Assembly: GCA_907163345.1 (NCBI GenBank)
Contig: CAJQUN010000024.1
Span: 3,534,001 to 3,598,000 of the forward strand
DNA: 64,000 nucleotides
Origin: Haberlea rhodopensis
Taxonomy: Eukaryota > Streptophyta > Magnoliopsida > Lamiales > Gesneriaceae
Direction of reading: 5' to 3'
Shown: positions 34,501 through 46,010 of the stretch, in pieces
Position numbering within the stretch: position 1 is the first letter of the stretch
Layout of the letters: every line of letters begins with the position of its first letter
Translations under genes and position numbers: made by a program
Notes under the pieces: generated by a model
Told to the model about the DNA's origin: nothing
Database searches by the model: none
What the model saw: the letters and a program-made list of their open reading frames with translations, nothing else

Positions 34501-37500
34501 AGTGCTGTGGATTCTAAGGATAATATGATTAATAACCCTATCAACAATGCAAACACATCCAGCTATGTCTCATTAAGAAATGTTGACAATATTATAAATC
34601 AGACCAGTAAGTGTTTTGACCATGTTGGTCAGATACAGCCTAAAGGAGACACTCGTTGTGTGGAAATCAGAGAAAAGACATTAGAAAAAGGTCCTGTGAA
34701 GGCAGTTAGTATTCCTGGGGGAGTCGATTCTTTCTTGGATCTTTGGGATGCAACAACAGGGTTCTTTTTTGATATTCATTTTAATAAAAAATCTGAATTG
34801 AACTCTTTTGTTCCATTTGAAATACATGGAATGGCGGTTTGCTGGCAAAACTCTCCTGTGTATTACTTAAATCTTCCAAAGGACTTATTGCTATATAACA
34901 GTGGAGGAAAAGATCATGCCTGTGTGCTACTACCAAAGGATCAGGTGGAGATAGCCAAGAAGCGGTGGATTAGGATTCGGAATATAATGGGACAAAAGGA
35001 AGTCAAAAAATTTACTTGGAACTTAAAAGTTCAGATGCAGGTGCTCAAGAGTCCTGCTGTTTCTATTCAGAGATTTAGCAGTCTGCATGGTGGAATTAAA
35101 AGTCTGAATCTAGATCTTATTGATAATTCATACTTTATGTTTTCCCATGTCCATGTGAAGAATGTAATTGATATGTGCATTGTGGCATGGATTCTTTCTC
35201 CTGATGAAGAGAAAAGTTCTTATCCTAATCTGGAAAAGGTATTCTTGATGAATAATGTTATTTAGATGAAATCTCATTATGATGGTTAATTCAAAAATAC
35301 TAGTGTTCTGCGGACAAAAATGCAAGTTTGTTGGTTAGGAATAATGTAGAAGATCATTTGTCTTATTGAGTCTCAGTTGTGAAAATGGCCTCTGAAGTTA
35401 CAATATTGACAGGAAGTTAAGAAGAGGTTATCTAGTGATGCTGCGGCTTCAGCTAATCGAAGTGGTCGATGGAAGAATCAGATGCAAAGAGCTGCACACA
35501 ATGGTTGCTGTCGCAGAGTTGCGCAGACTCGAGCTTTGTTTTCTGTTTTGTGGAAATTATTAGAGGCTGACGAACTGGTTGAACCACTTGTGACTATTGA
35601 AACTCCGCTGGTGAGTAATCTTTTTCACCCATCGAAGGAAAACTTGACCATCTCCTGCATCGTGATTTTGGTTTTTCAAAATCATTTGAATAGCTTATTA
35701 GCATATAGCTGTTATAAATTGTGAAACTTGTTTGCGGCAGTGATTTGCATGGTACTTGAAGTCCTCCGATTTTTTTTTATATAACCCAAATGGTGAAAAT
35801 GAGCGGTAAGAAATTTTTCTTTAACTACGAAGTACAAATAACCCAAATCAATATTGGACTTGGATGTCTATCACTTTAGTTTTGCTTTTTCGCCATTGTT
35901 TCATCCAATTTCGGATCAAGTACGTGAATTTTCTATTTGTAATTTAGTGTTGATTGATCTAAATCTTCAGTTCTCACTTTCTCCTGATTGTAAGACTGAT
36001 ATTTATTTGTTTTATTGATGTCTGCTAACTATAATTCTAGAATCCATGTTGTTTGTTTTGTAGGTAAATGTTCTTGCTGATATGGAAATTTGGGGAATCG
36101 GTGTTGACATGGAAGGATGCCTTAGAGCACGGAATATTCTAAGAAGTAAGCTCAAGTATTTGGAGAAGGAAGCTTTCGAATTGGCTGGCAAGACATTTTC
36201 ATTATCTATGCCAGCTGACATAGCTAATGTACTCTATGAACACTTGAAGCTGCCCCTGCCAGAAGGGAATAGAGGAAAACAGCACCTCAGTACTGACAAG
36301 CATTGTCTGGATATGTTGAGGTGCTAAAACGACTAGTTCAGTCATTCTTTTTGTGGACCTTCTGGTTCATTCCACCTGAACAAGATTACTTCTTTACACC
36401 ATTGGATTTGCTAATAAAGAAAAATTCACCCCAAAACTTCTGATTTACAAATTGCTTAATTTTTATACATATTTAATTTTTTTTCTTTCACAAAAGGAGC
36501 TATTGTGTGCAAAATCCTTTTGTTTGGGATAAATTTTGGTCCTAATTTTTTGACTGAGTCTGACGAAAGGTTTTTGATTCCTCATATTTCTCCATGCTGA
36601 AATGCTTGTATGTTTAATTTAGACGAGTTCTTAGAAAGTTTTTCCCCTAGTCATTCACCATCCAAAGTAATGCTAAAGACACAATTTGACTAACAAGAGT
36701 CAGACTATTACTTTTGAAGGCAAAAGGTTAAAGAATGCTAAAGAAAGATTCTCAGTTTTACACTGCTTATTCTGTTACTCTAGAATTTATTCCTTGCGGA
36801 CATTTAATGAATAATTAACTCCTCATTCTGACAAGACAAGCTTCTAAAGAAGGTTAATGGTCTTAAAATATCAAAGCTCAGTTTTTTGGGATCATGTTTC
36901 CCAGCTGGCCCATATCTGGTAGTTGCACGTGCTTGATCTCGTAAACTTTAATCGAAATATGAGTATGCATAATTAATTTTAGGTGTTTTAGTTGTTGTTA
37001 ATAAAGTCTTAGAATGATTTTTTTTTTTGAGGAAGTGTTCACTAGATCTTTATAATCACCTTTACTCTACATTTGCCTGCACATATTGGACCCAGCTAGC
37101 GTTTGCCCTTGACAATGTTATTTGTATGGTTGACATTGTTATTTGTATGGATGCAGATCTTGTCTGGTTAGTATTTTACTACAAATCGTTATCATCCCAA
37201 ACTCTCTTTGATGTTGTTACAAATTCATGTTCAGTTAGCTTTAGAGGATTTATGACCATCTATATTTCAAGTAACTTGTTCATCACTGACAGTGACTTAA
37301 CATTGTCGCTCACTGATCTTGTTTGCTTCAGAGACTGTTGGACTAATTGGAGATTGTTTTACTTCAGGAATGAGCATCCCATCGTTCCAGTTATTAAAGA
37401 GCACCGAACATTAGCTAAACTTGTGAATTCTACTTTGGGATCAATTTGTTCGCTTGCTAGGCTTTCTATAAGGACCCAGAAGTATACTTTGCATGGTCAT

Positions 37501-39889
37501 TGGCTCCAGACATCAACTGCAACTGGTCGACTATCAATGGAGGAGCCAAACCTCCAGGTTTTGTTTCCCTCTAATTCAGTTGTTTGCTTGTTCATTCTGC
37601 CTTTTTGTCGTTCGTTCACAATTATGTAACCATTTGACGTCGATATTCTTTTGTTCATGCTTTCATAGTGTGTTGAACATATGGTTGAGTTGAAAATGAA
37701 TAAAGATGACACTGAATCCCATGCCAGTCACTATAAGATTAATGCTCGTGACTTCTTCATACCTACTCAGGTGAAGATGCCTAAGATTTTTGAACTCAAA
37801 TTTCTTTATTTTTAGCTGAGAATCTCTTATTTATCTGTCTGAGAGCTCTGCTGGTGTAATTTTATTCTTTAACTCGATTTTCATGTCACAGAATGATTGG
37901 CTGCTTATAACAGCAGATTATTGCCAGATAGAGCTGAGACTTATGGCCCATTTCTCAAAAGATTCTTCATTGATTAAACTTCTGAGTAGTTGCCAGGCTG
38001 CTGATGTCTTTACCATGATTGCTGCACAATGGATTGGGAAACATGAGTCGAGTGTGAGCAAACACGAGCGAGATCAAACAAAAAGAATGGTTTATGGAAT
38101 CCTCTATGGTATGGGGCCTAACTCGTTGGCAAAGCAGCTGGACTGCAGTACAGAAGACGCTACAGAAAGAATTCAAAGCTTCAAGAAATCTTTTCCTGGT
38201 GTTGCTAGCTGGTTGCATAAAGCAGTTACAGCCTGTCGTAAGAAAGGGTGAGTTTGATATAAGCCCATTTGCTGGACATTTTGCATTGTAATGTACATTT
38301 GGCCTCTCCAGTTTCACATCATATACACATTCTTTTTCTCTTTCCCTTCCTTGTGGAAACTGATGCCTAAAATCAAATTTCAATTGCTCAATTATTCAAT
38401 AACATGAGACATGATTCAACTTATCAAGTGTTCTTTTGCTTGAGAAGCAAACAACATTGTTTTGAGCTTTCCACAATATTGCTCTGCAGTTTTGTGGAGA
38501 CCCTTAATGGAAGAAAGCGTTTTTTGGAAAAAATTATATTTGGAAACAGTAAAGAAAAATCCAAAGCTCAAAGACAAGCTGTGAATTCTATATGCCAGGT
38601 ATTTCTCTTTCTCGCATCATTTTTAACATATTAATCAAATGGCCTTAATTTTTGAGCTCATTTTTGGTGATGAAGAGGAGGGAGAAGGGGGTACTTTCTT
38701 GCTCTCCGATAACGATGAAGGTGTGGTTTTACTTTTACCTAATGGTGTGCTTGTAGGGATCTGCCGCTGACATTGTAAAAATTGCAATGATATGCTTACA
38801 TGCTGTTATTGGTGAGGATTCTGAAGCATCTTTGCCTAGTTCCATAAATGCTGAAGAATTTCTAATGCTTAAATATCGTTGTCGAATCCTTCTACAGGTA
38901 ATTGGTTGAAAGTACATTTATCATAGATTTTGCCATGAATCTCGCCATGAGGCCTTGTAAATTGTACATGGCATACGTTTTTCAGCAGCAGCAAGATTTT
39001 GGTTACTGCTATTAGTTCATGCTGTTACAAATCATGTCGGGAAAACTTCTGTTAAAAAAGTCAAATATGTATATACTGATTCTATAATTTCAAATTGATC
39101 ACTATCCTTGTATAATAGTTATGACATGTTAAATTTTGGATTTTACTTATTTATTTGTAAGGACCACCTTATTGTGATGGTTCAAGTATTGTAGATTTTC
39201 ATACTTGTTCAGCTTTCTGAGGAGTTTTGAAATTTTCCCTTTTAACATTTGCTGGTCAGGTACACGATGAACTAGTACTGGAAGCTGATCCTTCGGTTGT
39301 TAAGGAAGCGGGGCTGCTGCTTCAGTCATGTATGGAAAGGGCTGTGTCGCTTCTTGGTATGGTTGTGAAAAAATTTATAGCATATTTACAGTAATTCAAT
39401 CATTGGAAGTCAAATACACCATGAGAATCCCAAGAGATCTGCACTGCTGCTTGTTTGTAATAGTTACGGTTGAGATATCAATTTTATGTCAGTGGTACAC
39501 TGGCTTAGCTATTAAAGCTAAGATTAAAGGTGTATGTTTAAGATGGTTTTGGTATGCTTTACGTTGGCTGTTGGAGGCACCTGCAAAAACTAAGACGAAT
39601 ATGCGTGTTAAGATTAAAGAAAAAAAGCATATAGGTAAAATTTACTTTACACAAAGTTATTAGGCATGGTGTGTTGCTTTGGAATCGCTGAAACTTTAAT
39701 TTCAAGCACAGAAATATGGGCTGGGGCTTTGACAATGATGCTGATTCTATTATGTCTTCGAATGTTATACTCAAATATACTTTTGTCCATTGATTTTTTT
39801 AAATAAATTGTTTTGCAGTTCCATTGCCTGTCAAATTGAAAGTCGGAAGAACTTGGGGGTCTCTGGAGCCATTCATGCCTAATTCTTAG
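19736..39889 (+). CDS. TEB: DNA polymerase theta / helicase TEBICHI
   Basis: A 26-exon gene encoding about 2,180 residues, close to the length I recall for Arabidopsis TEB (about 2,150). It joins an N-terminal superfamily-2 helicase to a C-terminal family-A DNA polymerase, the architecture of polymerase theta, which repairs double-strand breaks by microhomology-mediated end joining in the nucleus. The first exon encodes only MDSRIDQ; exon 2 begins FFVSKKKRKT, which resembles a PIP-box plus nuclear localisation signal. The stop codon is 39887-39889 after PFMPNS. Every junction keeps the frame except inside exon 4, where two bases too many (or one too few) are present. The locus spans 20 kb because introns hold mobile elements, notably intron 8 (25603-29275). 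Confidence 0.93.
23858..23981. repeat. 62-bp tandem duplication in TEB intron 5
   Basis: Two near-identical copies, starting at 23858 and 23920, share ATCTTAAAAAATGTGCCAGA and GTCGAGACTCTTCTTAGTTG. They differ at a single A/G position in the readable part, so the duplication is recent. Confidence 0.85.
25732..25820 (+). repeat. 5' LTR remnant of the composite element
   Basis: It matches 28668-28757 with few changes and ends next to the primer-binding site. Upstream, only GCCTTGATTTTTGTGCCTTG (about 25703) resembles the earlier part of the 3' LTR, so this LTR has lost sequence. Confidence 0.65.
25846..27850. repeat. 683-bp tandem duplication, second copy partly replaced by LINE
   Basis: Copy 1 is 25846-26528. 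Copy 2 resumes at 26529 with the same CTTCTCCCG..CGGCTGCTGCTGGGG sequence and stops at about 26633. After the LINE fragment the same unit continues at 27621-27850, matching 26298-26530. The part of copy 1 at about 25951-26297 has no counterpart in copy 2, which gives the size of the deletion linked to LINE insertion. Confidence 0.8.
26634..27620 (-). mobile_element. 5'-truncated L1-type LINE fragment
   Basis: A poly(T) start (minus-strand poly(A) tail) is followed by the C-terminal part of a LINE ORF2. The minus frame 27649-27176 reads VGNGLGTKFWSDIW.., FPRLASIA and WEWRLEDNNCYSVRSAYGIF. The frame 27025-26747 ends in SWFWIRNR and SDWVTEP. The order and blocks match the ORF2 of the complete LINE at 49-55 kb, but with clear divergence, so it is a different family member. 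No target duplication was found. Confidence 0.8.
28115..28434. repeat. Imperfect minisatellite of CTCTTTCCGAGAGT-type units
   Basis: About ten or more variants of GCTCTCTTTCCGAGAGT, several with CCAGGAGT or CGGGAGCC endings, spaced 15-40 bp inside the composite element. The core CTCTTTCCGAGAG is itself a short inverted repeat. Confidence 0.7.
28549..28757 (+). repeat. 3' LTR of the composite element
   Basis: It starts TGTTGAAGATTATTATTTT directly after the polypurine tract. The 3' edge is approximate because the terminal CA is unclear (TTTTTCTACCA). It shares the TTGCATGTTTTCCTAT block with the upstream copy. Confidence 0.6.
30991..31226. repeat. 118-bp tandem duplication in TEB intron 13
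   Basis: Copies at 30991-31108 and 31109-31226 are almost identical, both starting TGTCCCATTGAAGAATTTTA and ending GCATGCTATTAATTTATTAG. Only one difference stands out (GTGAGTATC against GTGATTATC). Confidence 0.9.
31405..31762 (+). repeat. LTR-like block in TEB intron 13
   Basis: The block starts TGTTAGGATT after a purine-rich ATGGGGGTAG and ends TTCGTAACA, so the ends are TG..CA with a TGTTA/TAACA inverted repeat. Within it a 57-bp unit (CTTACTTGAAATTCCATC.. with GGTTCTGTGATTCCATC) occurs twice at about 31605 and 31662. No matching 5-bp target duplication was found, so it may be a fragment and not a clean solo LTR. Confidence 0.4.
32030..32530 (+). repeat. 251-bp tandem duplication spanning the intron 13 / exon 14 border of TEB
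   Basis: Unit A (32030-32280) and unit B (32281-about 32530) share the TTCAGCCTTAACATTGAAAC, TACATGACAGAAAAGCTTG and CCTTTGTTATGAAGTGCAG blocks. Unit B contains the true acceptor (AAGTGCAG at 32498) and the first 30 bp of exon 14. Unit A carries the same acceptor at about 32247 and a copy of the exon start that breaks off after TACAAGAA. Confidence 0.88.
34037..35238 (+). other. TEB: TEB exon 17: central linker and start of polymerase module
   Basis: One large exon of 1,202 bp. Its first part completes the helicase tail (RKIRGGVAKKIKNGARKIVL). The middle is a low-complexity linker of about 180 residues. The end, from VDSFLDLWDATTGFFFDIHF, begins the exonuclease-like fold that precedes the polymerase. 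Catalytic carboxylates of a proofreading exonuclease are not obvious, as is usual for polymerase theta. Confidence 0.85.
35413..39889 (+). other. TEB: TEB exons 18-26: family-A DNA polymerase
   Basis: Exons: 35413-35610, 36064-36320, 37368-37557, 37669-37770, 37892-38247, 38490-38598, 38757-38897, 39260-39356 and 39819-39889. Thumb and palm blocks are clear: TSTATGRLSMEEPNLQ, motif A DYCQIELRLMAH, motif B RDQTKRMVYGILYG and motif C VHDELVLEA with its catalytic Asp and Glu. In motif A the residue after DY is Cys (codon TGC at 37922-37924), where Ser is the usual family-A residue. The Asp and Glu that matter for catalysis are kept. Large introns 36321-37367 and 38898-39259 contain nothing I recognise. 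Confidence 0.93.
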
Positions 39890-40798
39890 ATATGAGCTGA
39901 ACCCACCCATTCCAACCCACCCAGAATTTCATTTTCCAAAATGACTGGCCTTATCTCAATCCAACCTCCTGTATAGGTAAGGAATGAGATAATCCCTGTT
40001 GCCAGATTGGCCTTATTGTCAAAGCATCGATAGCTCTATGAAGCATGACATCAACCTCTTATTTTTGATCTCCCCTCTCCCCAAATTTTTTTAAAAAAAA
40101 AAAAAAGAAAAGACAAAAAAATCCTCTTACTTTTGATAAACTCTATAAATTACTACGTGTTTCACTAATCTTTTTCGCTCCCATTACAATTCTGTCTCCC
40201 AAAATAAAATAAAAATACACAATTTATTTTATTCTCCCCTAAACAAACATGATTTTACATTTACAACAATGTTTCCCCAAAACAGAACAAAACATGCAAT
40301 TTATTTCCTCAAAACATTCTCTCTCAAAATATTTCCTAAAAATTTCCTTCCCAAACTTTCAGAACAAAACCAGACATTTCTGAGGTATGTCTTTTCATGT
40401 TCACCAAGATATGTGTTATTCAATTTTTGGAAGCACCTTGTTTGTTCTATGTTAATAAATATACTTCTTATTTGGATGGTGTCAAACCTGTGTTTTTTCC
40501 TACTTTCTTTTATACTTGAATTCAGCTTATTCACTGTACTACTGGTGCTGATTTGTAATGGTAGAAAGGGATGACAACTTTTGTTAATAGTTTTCTTTTG
40601 TTATTTGTTTGGCAATTGGTGGGGGAAGTAGCAAGGAAAACTGTGTACGATGGTTGTTACTGGGAAAAAAACTTACAGGTGTCTCATTTTGATTGGTGTG
40701 GATTTATTGGGGATGTGTTAAGATGCCATAAGTTTGGAAATCTCTTTCTACAGTTGGACATAATGTCCGAGCATGAAAAAATATTATGTTTTTTGTCC
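39890..40798. other. Downstream flank of TEB
   Basis: Probable 3' untranslated region and intergenic sequence, with A-rich runs near 40093. No gene was supported; short frames here show no family features. Confidence 0.45.
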
Positions 40799-40803
40799 GA
40801 TAC

Positions 40804-41025
40804 TGTTGGATAATAAGAAATATCCTAGACAAATCAATCTCATAATTTAACTAGTTACCTAGTTATATTAGAATTAGAATTCATGTTAGGATTTAGTAGT
40901 ATTATGTTTTAAAGTACATAAATAGGGATCTATGTAATGTTATTTTATGTATATACACAAGAATCAAGAATCAAAAAATAAAATTATGATTTCTTCCCTT
41001 GTCTTTTGCTCACGTTTAATCAACA
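40804..41025. mobile_element. Solo LTR, 222 bp, with 5-bp target duplication
   Basis: The block begins TGTTGGATAA and ends TTAATCAACA. It is bracketed by GATAC on both sides (40799-40803 and 41026-41030), the 5-bp duplication made by LTR retrotransposon integrases. A TATA-like ACATAAATAGGG lies inside. A single LTR with intact duplication means recombination between two LTRs removed the interior. Confidence 0.88.
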
Positions 41026-41030
41026 GATAC

Positions 41031-43480
41031 GTCTAGGTGTTATCAGTGTATGTTGTATAAATACCGGATTTGGGTGGAGTAGTAATGCACGAGAAAAAAC
41101 ATTCTATAAAATTCATTCTCTGCTTAGTTTTATAAAGTCTGAGAAGAAATTGTCATTCTTCACCTTTTAATAAGAATGGCAAGTGATATGTGAGCTATTA
41201 ACTGCTGTCTAAGACATGGCTATTCAGTTATTTATTGATGCTTTTCCATTATTTTCTTTTCATTTCAGATCTCAGATTCAAATAATTAAGAACCTTTAGC
41301 ATGTTTGCAGAGTTTGGCGGTCATGGAACCGAATGAGACGTGACTCTTACAGGGTAGAGAAAGCATACGTGCATTGAGCAACATAAATTTTCGTTGCCCT
41401 CGTAACTGGATATGAGATGGATTAGGATGTTGTTTGCAGCTAATTGGATCAGGAGTGTCATGTCAACCCACAAGGCGCTTTAGCATGCTGTCAGGTATGC
41501 TGTTGAAATCTCTGAGGTATCTCAAGAGCAGTGAGTGGTCAATAAGCACACATTTAAATATCTGGAGAGGTTAATTTTGTACCCTTCACTGAAATAAGTT
41601 AACGTGCATAAACGCCTCCGGTGACTTCTTTGTTGTATTATCAAGATTGTAAGGTTCAAAGTGGTAAAAAAATAATACTTGTGGCTGCTTTGAAACTTTA
41701 TTCATATAGGTTGGACTACTGTGTATCTTATTTTCACTTTTGTAGGACCCAACACTTCTGCCTTCTCTCTCAAATATCATGAAAACTGGAACTGAACCTA
41801 TACGTTGATCACCTGAATAGCAGGAGTGATTAAGATTTCATGTTGCACCGCTTCCTTATCTGGCCGCCATCGAAATTTTGTAAGGTACTCCTGGCGAACC
41901 ACAATTCACAGGTCATTTACTCGACTCCTAGGGGGTGAACTCGGATACCGTGAAAGTACTTGAGTTAATCCCAAGAATTTGAAATATTGGCGATATGAAC
42001 TTGTATTTTTCTTTTTTTCTGGTGAACATACGAACCGTATTTATAAAAGAAAATTTATGGTGAACTTGAATATTTTCAGACTCAGATGCAATTTGTTGGC
42101 TCGGTCATTGATTTGAATTACACAATTGATATAAACAATATTATTACTCGGGGTAACTATTAATAAATACTATGGAAAAATTCGGTCCCGTCTACCAAAA
42201 TATTTTGCCTTAAACTTACTCGATTTAGGTGAAAATGAGCAAAATATCCCTAAACTAACGTCATTTTGTTCCTCTTCTTCATTTGAACATCACCCAGGCC
42301 TGCTATAAAGAAGAACACACCGGAGAAATCAAGAAAAATAAAGTGAAATTTCAGAGATCGAGCGAATCAAAGCAAAATGGTAAGTAGTACCTCAGGATGT
42401 TCGCGATTCCTAGTTCGGAAATCGTAAGCAAACTAAGTGAGGGAAGCAAAAATGGGAGCCTGGGTCAGCGACTGAGATTTTCTTGTCCTTGAGGATATCA
42501 TCGTCTGATATTTGAAAAGAATTTCATGTAAAGGTGAAGAAGCTACAGTCCTTGAGAAATTATAAAAAAATCCCAGATACTATTAACTGGATGGGGTTTG
42601 TATGGATTTATTTTTCATTTGCTTAAAGTTTGTGGGATAATACGTGTACCATTTGTGTCTAGCAATGCATGTGGAATATGTGCATCGTTAGACATAAGCG
42701 GTCTATTAATTTAACAAGATGCATCGCATGAGTGATGTGCACCGTTAGACTTATATTCATGTATATTAATTTTAATTTGTATCCATCTCTATATGTGGTG
42801 AGATTATTATATATAACCAAGTATGGATTTATAGATTCAATTGAATTAAATTCCTAAAGTAATTTGAATGAAAGTTTCAATTATTTTAGTTGCACCAATT
42901 TTTTTAACTTCATTTTCATCAACATGGAAAAACGAATACACTAAATGGGCACCAATTTTGTGGACAGTAAATTTTTTTGAATGCATTTAGCTGTTTCTTC
43001 TTTGAATAAGTAAACACGTGGAAAAATATTTTACATCACATTTCAAATATATTTTAATTATCCAGATAATACTTAAATAAGGTTGTGTTTGGATTGTGTT
43101 TGGATCGATAGATTTGAAATGATAAATTTCAAATCAATGATTTCAAATTCATTGACTTGTTTGGATGTACAAAATTCAAGTGAATTTCAATCAACTATAT
43201 CCCAAGTTAAACAATTTTAATAGTAATTGTGGTGGATTTTAAATACACCTAAAATTGACGTTATTTGAAATTCATTTCTCAAATTCTTCCCCAAATTAAA
43301 TATCTTCCCCTAAATCAAATCCATCAATTCACATGCAACATAAGAGAATTTTAAATTCTCTTGTTATCAGTTTGGTACAAATTATAATATGATTCAAAAC
43401 AATACGTCATTTAAATCAAATTTCAAATAGTAGAACAAATTTTTTTACATTAAATGATACCATAAATTAGAGATATATGA
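41031..43480. other. Intergenic, no gene seen
   Basis: AT-rich non-coding sequence. No ORF with recognisable features is present. Several GCATCG and GTGCACCGTTAGAC words near 42660-42760 resemble the repeat cluster that follows at 43.5 kb. Confidence 0.45.
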
Positions 43481-43489
43481 CAAGACGCT

Positions 43490-43735
43490 AGCATGACATT
43501 TATGTGCATCGTATGGGTCTAACGGTGCACGTAATTTACATGTATCGTTAAACGCACGCGGTGTATGTATATTACATTTACGTGCACCACACGAGTCACA
43601 TGCACCACATGAGTCTAGCGGTACAGGTAATTTACATGCACCGCTAGATGCTAGACTCATGTGGTACATGTATATTATATTTATGTGCACCGCATGAGTC
43701 ATGTGCACCTACACTCGTGCGATGCACATAAGTTT
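43490..43735. repeat. Cluster of degenerate GTGCACCG / CATGAGTC repeats
   Basis: At least six variants of TGCACCGCATGAGTCTAGCGG alternate with GTAATTTACATG and ATGTATATTA blocks, some in inverted orientation. Related single copies lie at 42660-42760. The short minus-strand Cys/His-rich frame through it is a by-product of the repeats. Confidence 0.65.
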
Positions 43736-43849
43736 TTTGTCGAATACCCAGTCAAATTGTTGCAAAAGCAGGTCGAACAGAAGCAACGTAAGAAAGTAGG
43801 GGTAGTTAATATATAATCATTTGTTTATGTTTGTTTCTTAGTATTTACA

Positions 43850-45050
43850 TAGATTAGCTACCGGATACATAACATCCTCCCTCTGACTAAGGCTTCGTAC
43901 TCACCCAAGTTCAATTGGGGTGGTAACCCTTCAATCAATCGGTTCCCATGTAGTCGGCATTCTAGAAGCAAAGCTTCCCGGCCGGGGACCCCGGTATATT
44001 GTACTAATATGTGTAGGTCACCGTAATTCGAACGAGTGGAGTACATAAGCCTCTTTAGAGATATGGGGAACAACATTGCAATCAGGACTGCTCGTCTTTG
44101 TTTGGAATCGGGATTGCCGGTTAGTCATAGGGAAGAAATCTATTTATGGATGGAATCAAATATACAGTATTTACAGACAAAAAGTGCCAAAAGTATGTGC
44201 TATGCCAGTTAACGTGAAAGTGGTACTTTCAAGATTCCTTCTTCCCGAGCCTTTTCTTACACCTCTCCTCTCTCCAATCCTCGATCACATGGGATTGGGG
44301 TGCTCTCTAAGTGAGGAGCCATGGAACTCTAGCTTAGAGAGGGGGCCGTACAAAGGTCTAGGTTAAGTCCGGAGAGAGGGCTTCTCTTTAGTCGCTTCTT
44401 GTGCATAACGGCAGGGTTGGGCAGCAGCTTTACCCGTCGCCTTGACATCCCCTATGGAAAGGGCACTGTAAAGTGTATCCAAGGATTACCTACAGGGCAG
44501 GAGTCCGGGAAGCATGGCAGGACGTCTCCTCTTCCGTCTTCTCTCCGCCTTAGTGGCAACTGGGTCTTCAAACGGAGGTTTTAGCAGCTTAATGAGCGGG
44601 CATGTACACATATAAGTACTGATGGTGCTGGGTCCCGATCATCTGGAATAGGGTCTCTATCCGCAAATAAGTATACTTATGGGGAATTCCATCTTTTGGT
44701 GGGCATTCTAATGCAATAATATATCATCCGTTTTAGCCATACCCGCATACTCGTCCAATAATAGTTGAACCTTAGATACCAAGATACACATAGTAATGAA
44801 ATCTTTTGGTCACCCATTTTTGGAAAACCATTTTTCGGGGCTTAGAAAGGCTATGGTCGAATGCTAAAGTAGCTAGAATCCGCTCACGAGATCTCCCAGG
44901 GTCAGCGACAACTGGCTTTAGCCCTTTCCTTCTGTTGGCTAATAGATGTGTGGCTTTTTTGGTAAGTATGGATATTTTATCCAAAAAGCTACATGCTTTA
45001 CCTGTTCCAACAGAAACAGCCCCCACGCGGGTGAGCATATCAATAACATA
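43850..45050. other. GC-richer insert resembling organelle DNA
   Basis: This block has visibly higher GC and few homopolymers compared with its AT-rich flanks. It has a composition and word use (GCTTCCCGGCCGGGGACCCC, GTCCGGAGAGAGGGC) that look like plant mitochondrial sequence. Short open frames exist on both strands but none matches a gene I recognise. A nuclear copy of mitochondrial DNA is the best guess; a plastid source or an unknown repeat is possible. Confidence 0.35.
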
Positions 45051-45560
45051 AATCACAATATCAACACAAACACAATTAATAATTTACAGAACACAGTACT
45101 GTAAAATAAAGAATACTTCATGAGTACACAGTGCCCATAAGCAATATCTTGCACTGTTCATGTTCTCACAATATCATATCATCAATCCATAATTGATAAC
45201 ACAATTTTCAATCCCATAATCGAAAATAATCTATAATCGACAATAAGGTAAATCATTATAACAATGATTTATTGAAATCACATATTTGATTAATTAATAA
45301 ATATTTTAATAATTTACTTATACTGATTTGGGAACAACGTATTGAATTGATAATTCACTAATTTATATAAATTAATGACTCCTAACTTAATATATTTATG
45401 ATTAATCAATAAAATCATCATAAAAATAACTTTACTTGCATTTGTTTCTTATTTAAATTGATAGTGACAAATCTCATTACTGTTTTTTTTAACATAACAA
45501 GAACTTTTGTGTTGTTTTTTTATAGATAAATAACAAATAATTCAATGTTATACTCGTCAA
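45051..45560. other. AT-rich intergenic sequence
   Basis: Very AT-rich; nothing gene-like or repeat-like is seen apart from homopolymer runs. Confidence 0.5.
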
Positions 45561-45564
45561 TTTC

Positions 45565-46010
45565 ATATGTAATTAGTATCATAATTGTAAATGTTTAATG
45601 CCAATATCATTTGCAATTAGTACCAAAGTTATATAAGTTTCATACCAATTTCATAAGTACTTAGTACCAAAATTATAAATATTTCATATCAATATCTTTT
45701 GCAATTAGTACCAAAATTGTATAGGTTTCATACTAATTTCATATGTAATTAATATCATTCATACCAATATCATTTGTAATTAGTACCAAAGTTATATATT
45801 GTTCATACTAATTTCATATGTAATTAGTATCATAATTGTAAATGTTTCATACCAAACTCTTTTGTAATTAGTACCAAAGTTGCATAGGTTTCGTACGAAT
45901 TTCATATGTAATTAGTATCATAATTTCAAATGTTTCATACCAATATCATTTGTAATTAGTATCAAAATTATATATGTTTCATACAAATTTCATATGTAAT
46001 TAGTATCGTT
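45565..46010. repeat. Eleven-copy tandem repeat, 40-47-bp unit in alternating A/B forms
   Basis: Units contain TTGTAATTAGTACCAAA or ATATGTAATTAGTATCATAA followed by a TTTCATACCAAT block. The A form (ATATGTAATTAGTATC) and B form (TTTGTAATTAGTACC) alternate for most of the array, giving a dimeric higher-order period near 90 bp. Copies are degenerate, so the array is old. Confidence 0.8.

Noticed and set aside
43445..43708. Cys/His-rich minus-strand frame resembling a small zinc or metallothionein protein
   Set aside because: The Cys and His codons come from the GTGCACCG/CATGAGTC repeats; no signal peptide or conserved spacing.
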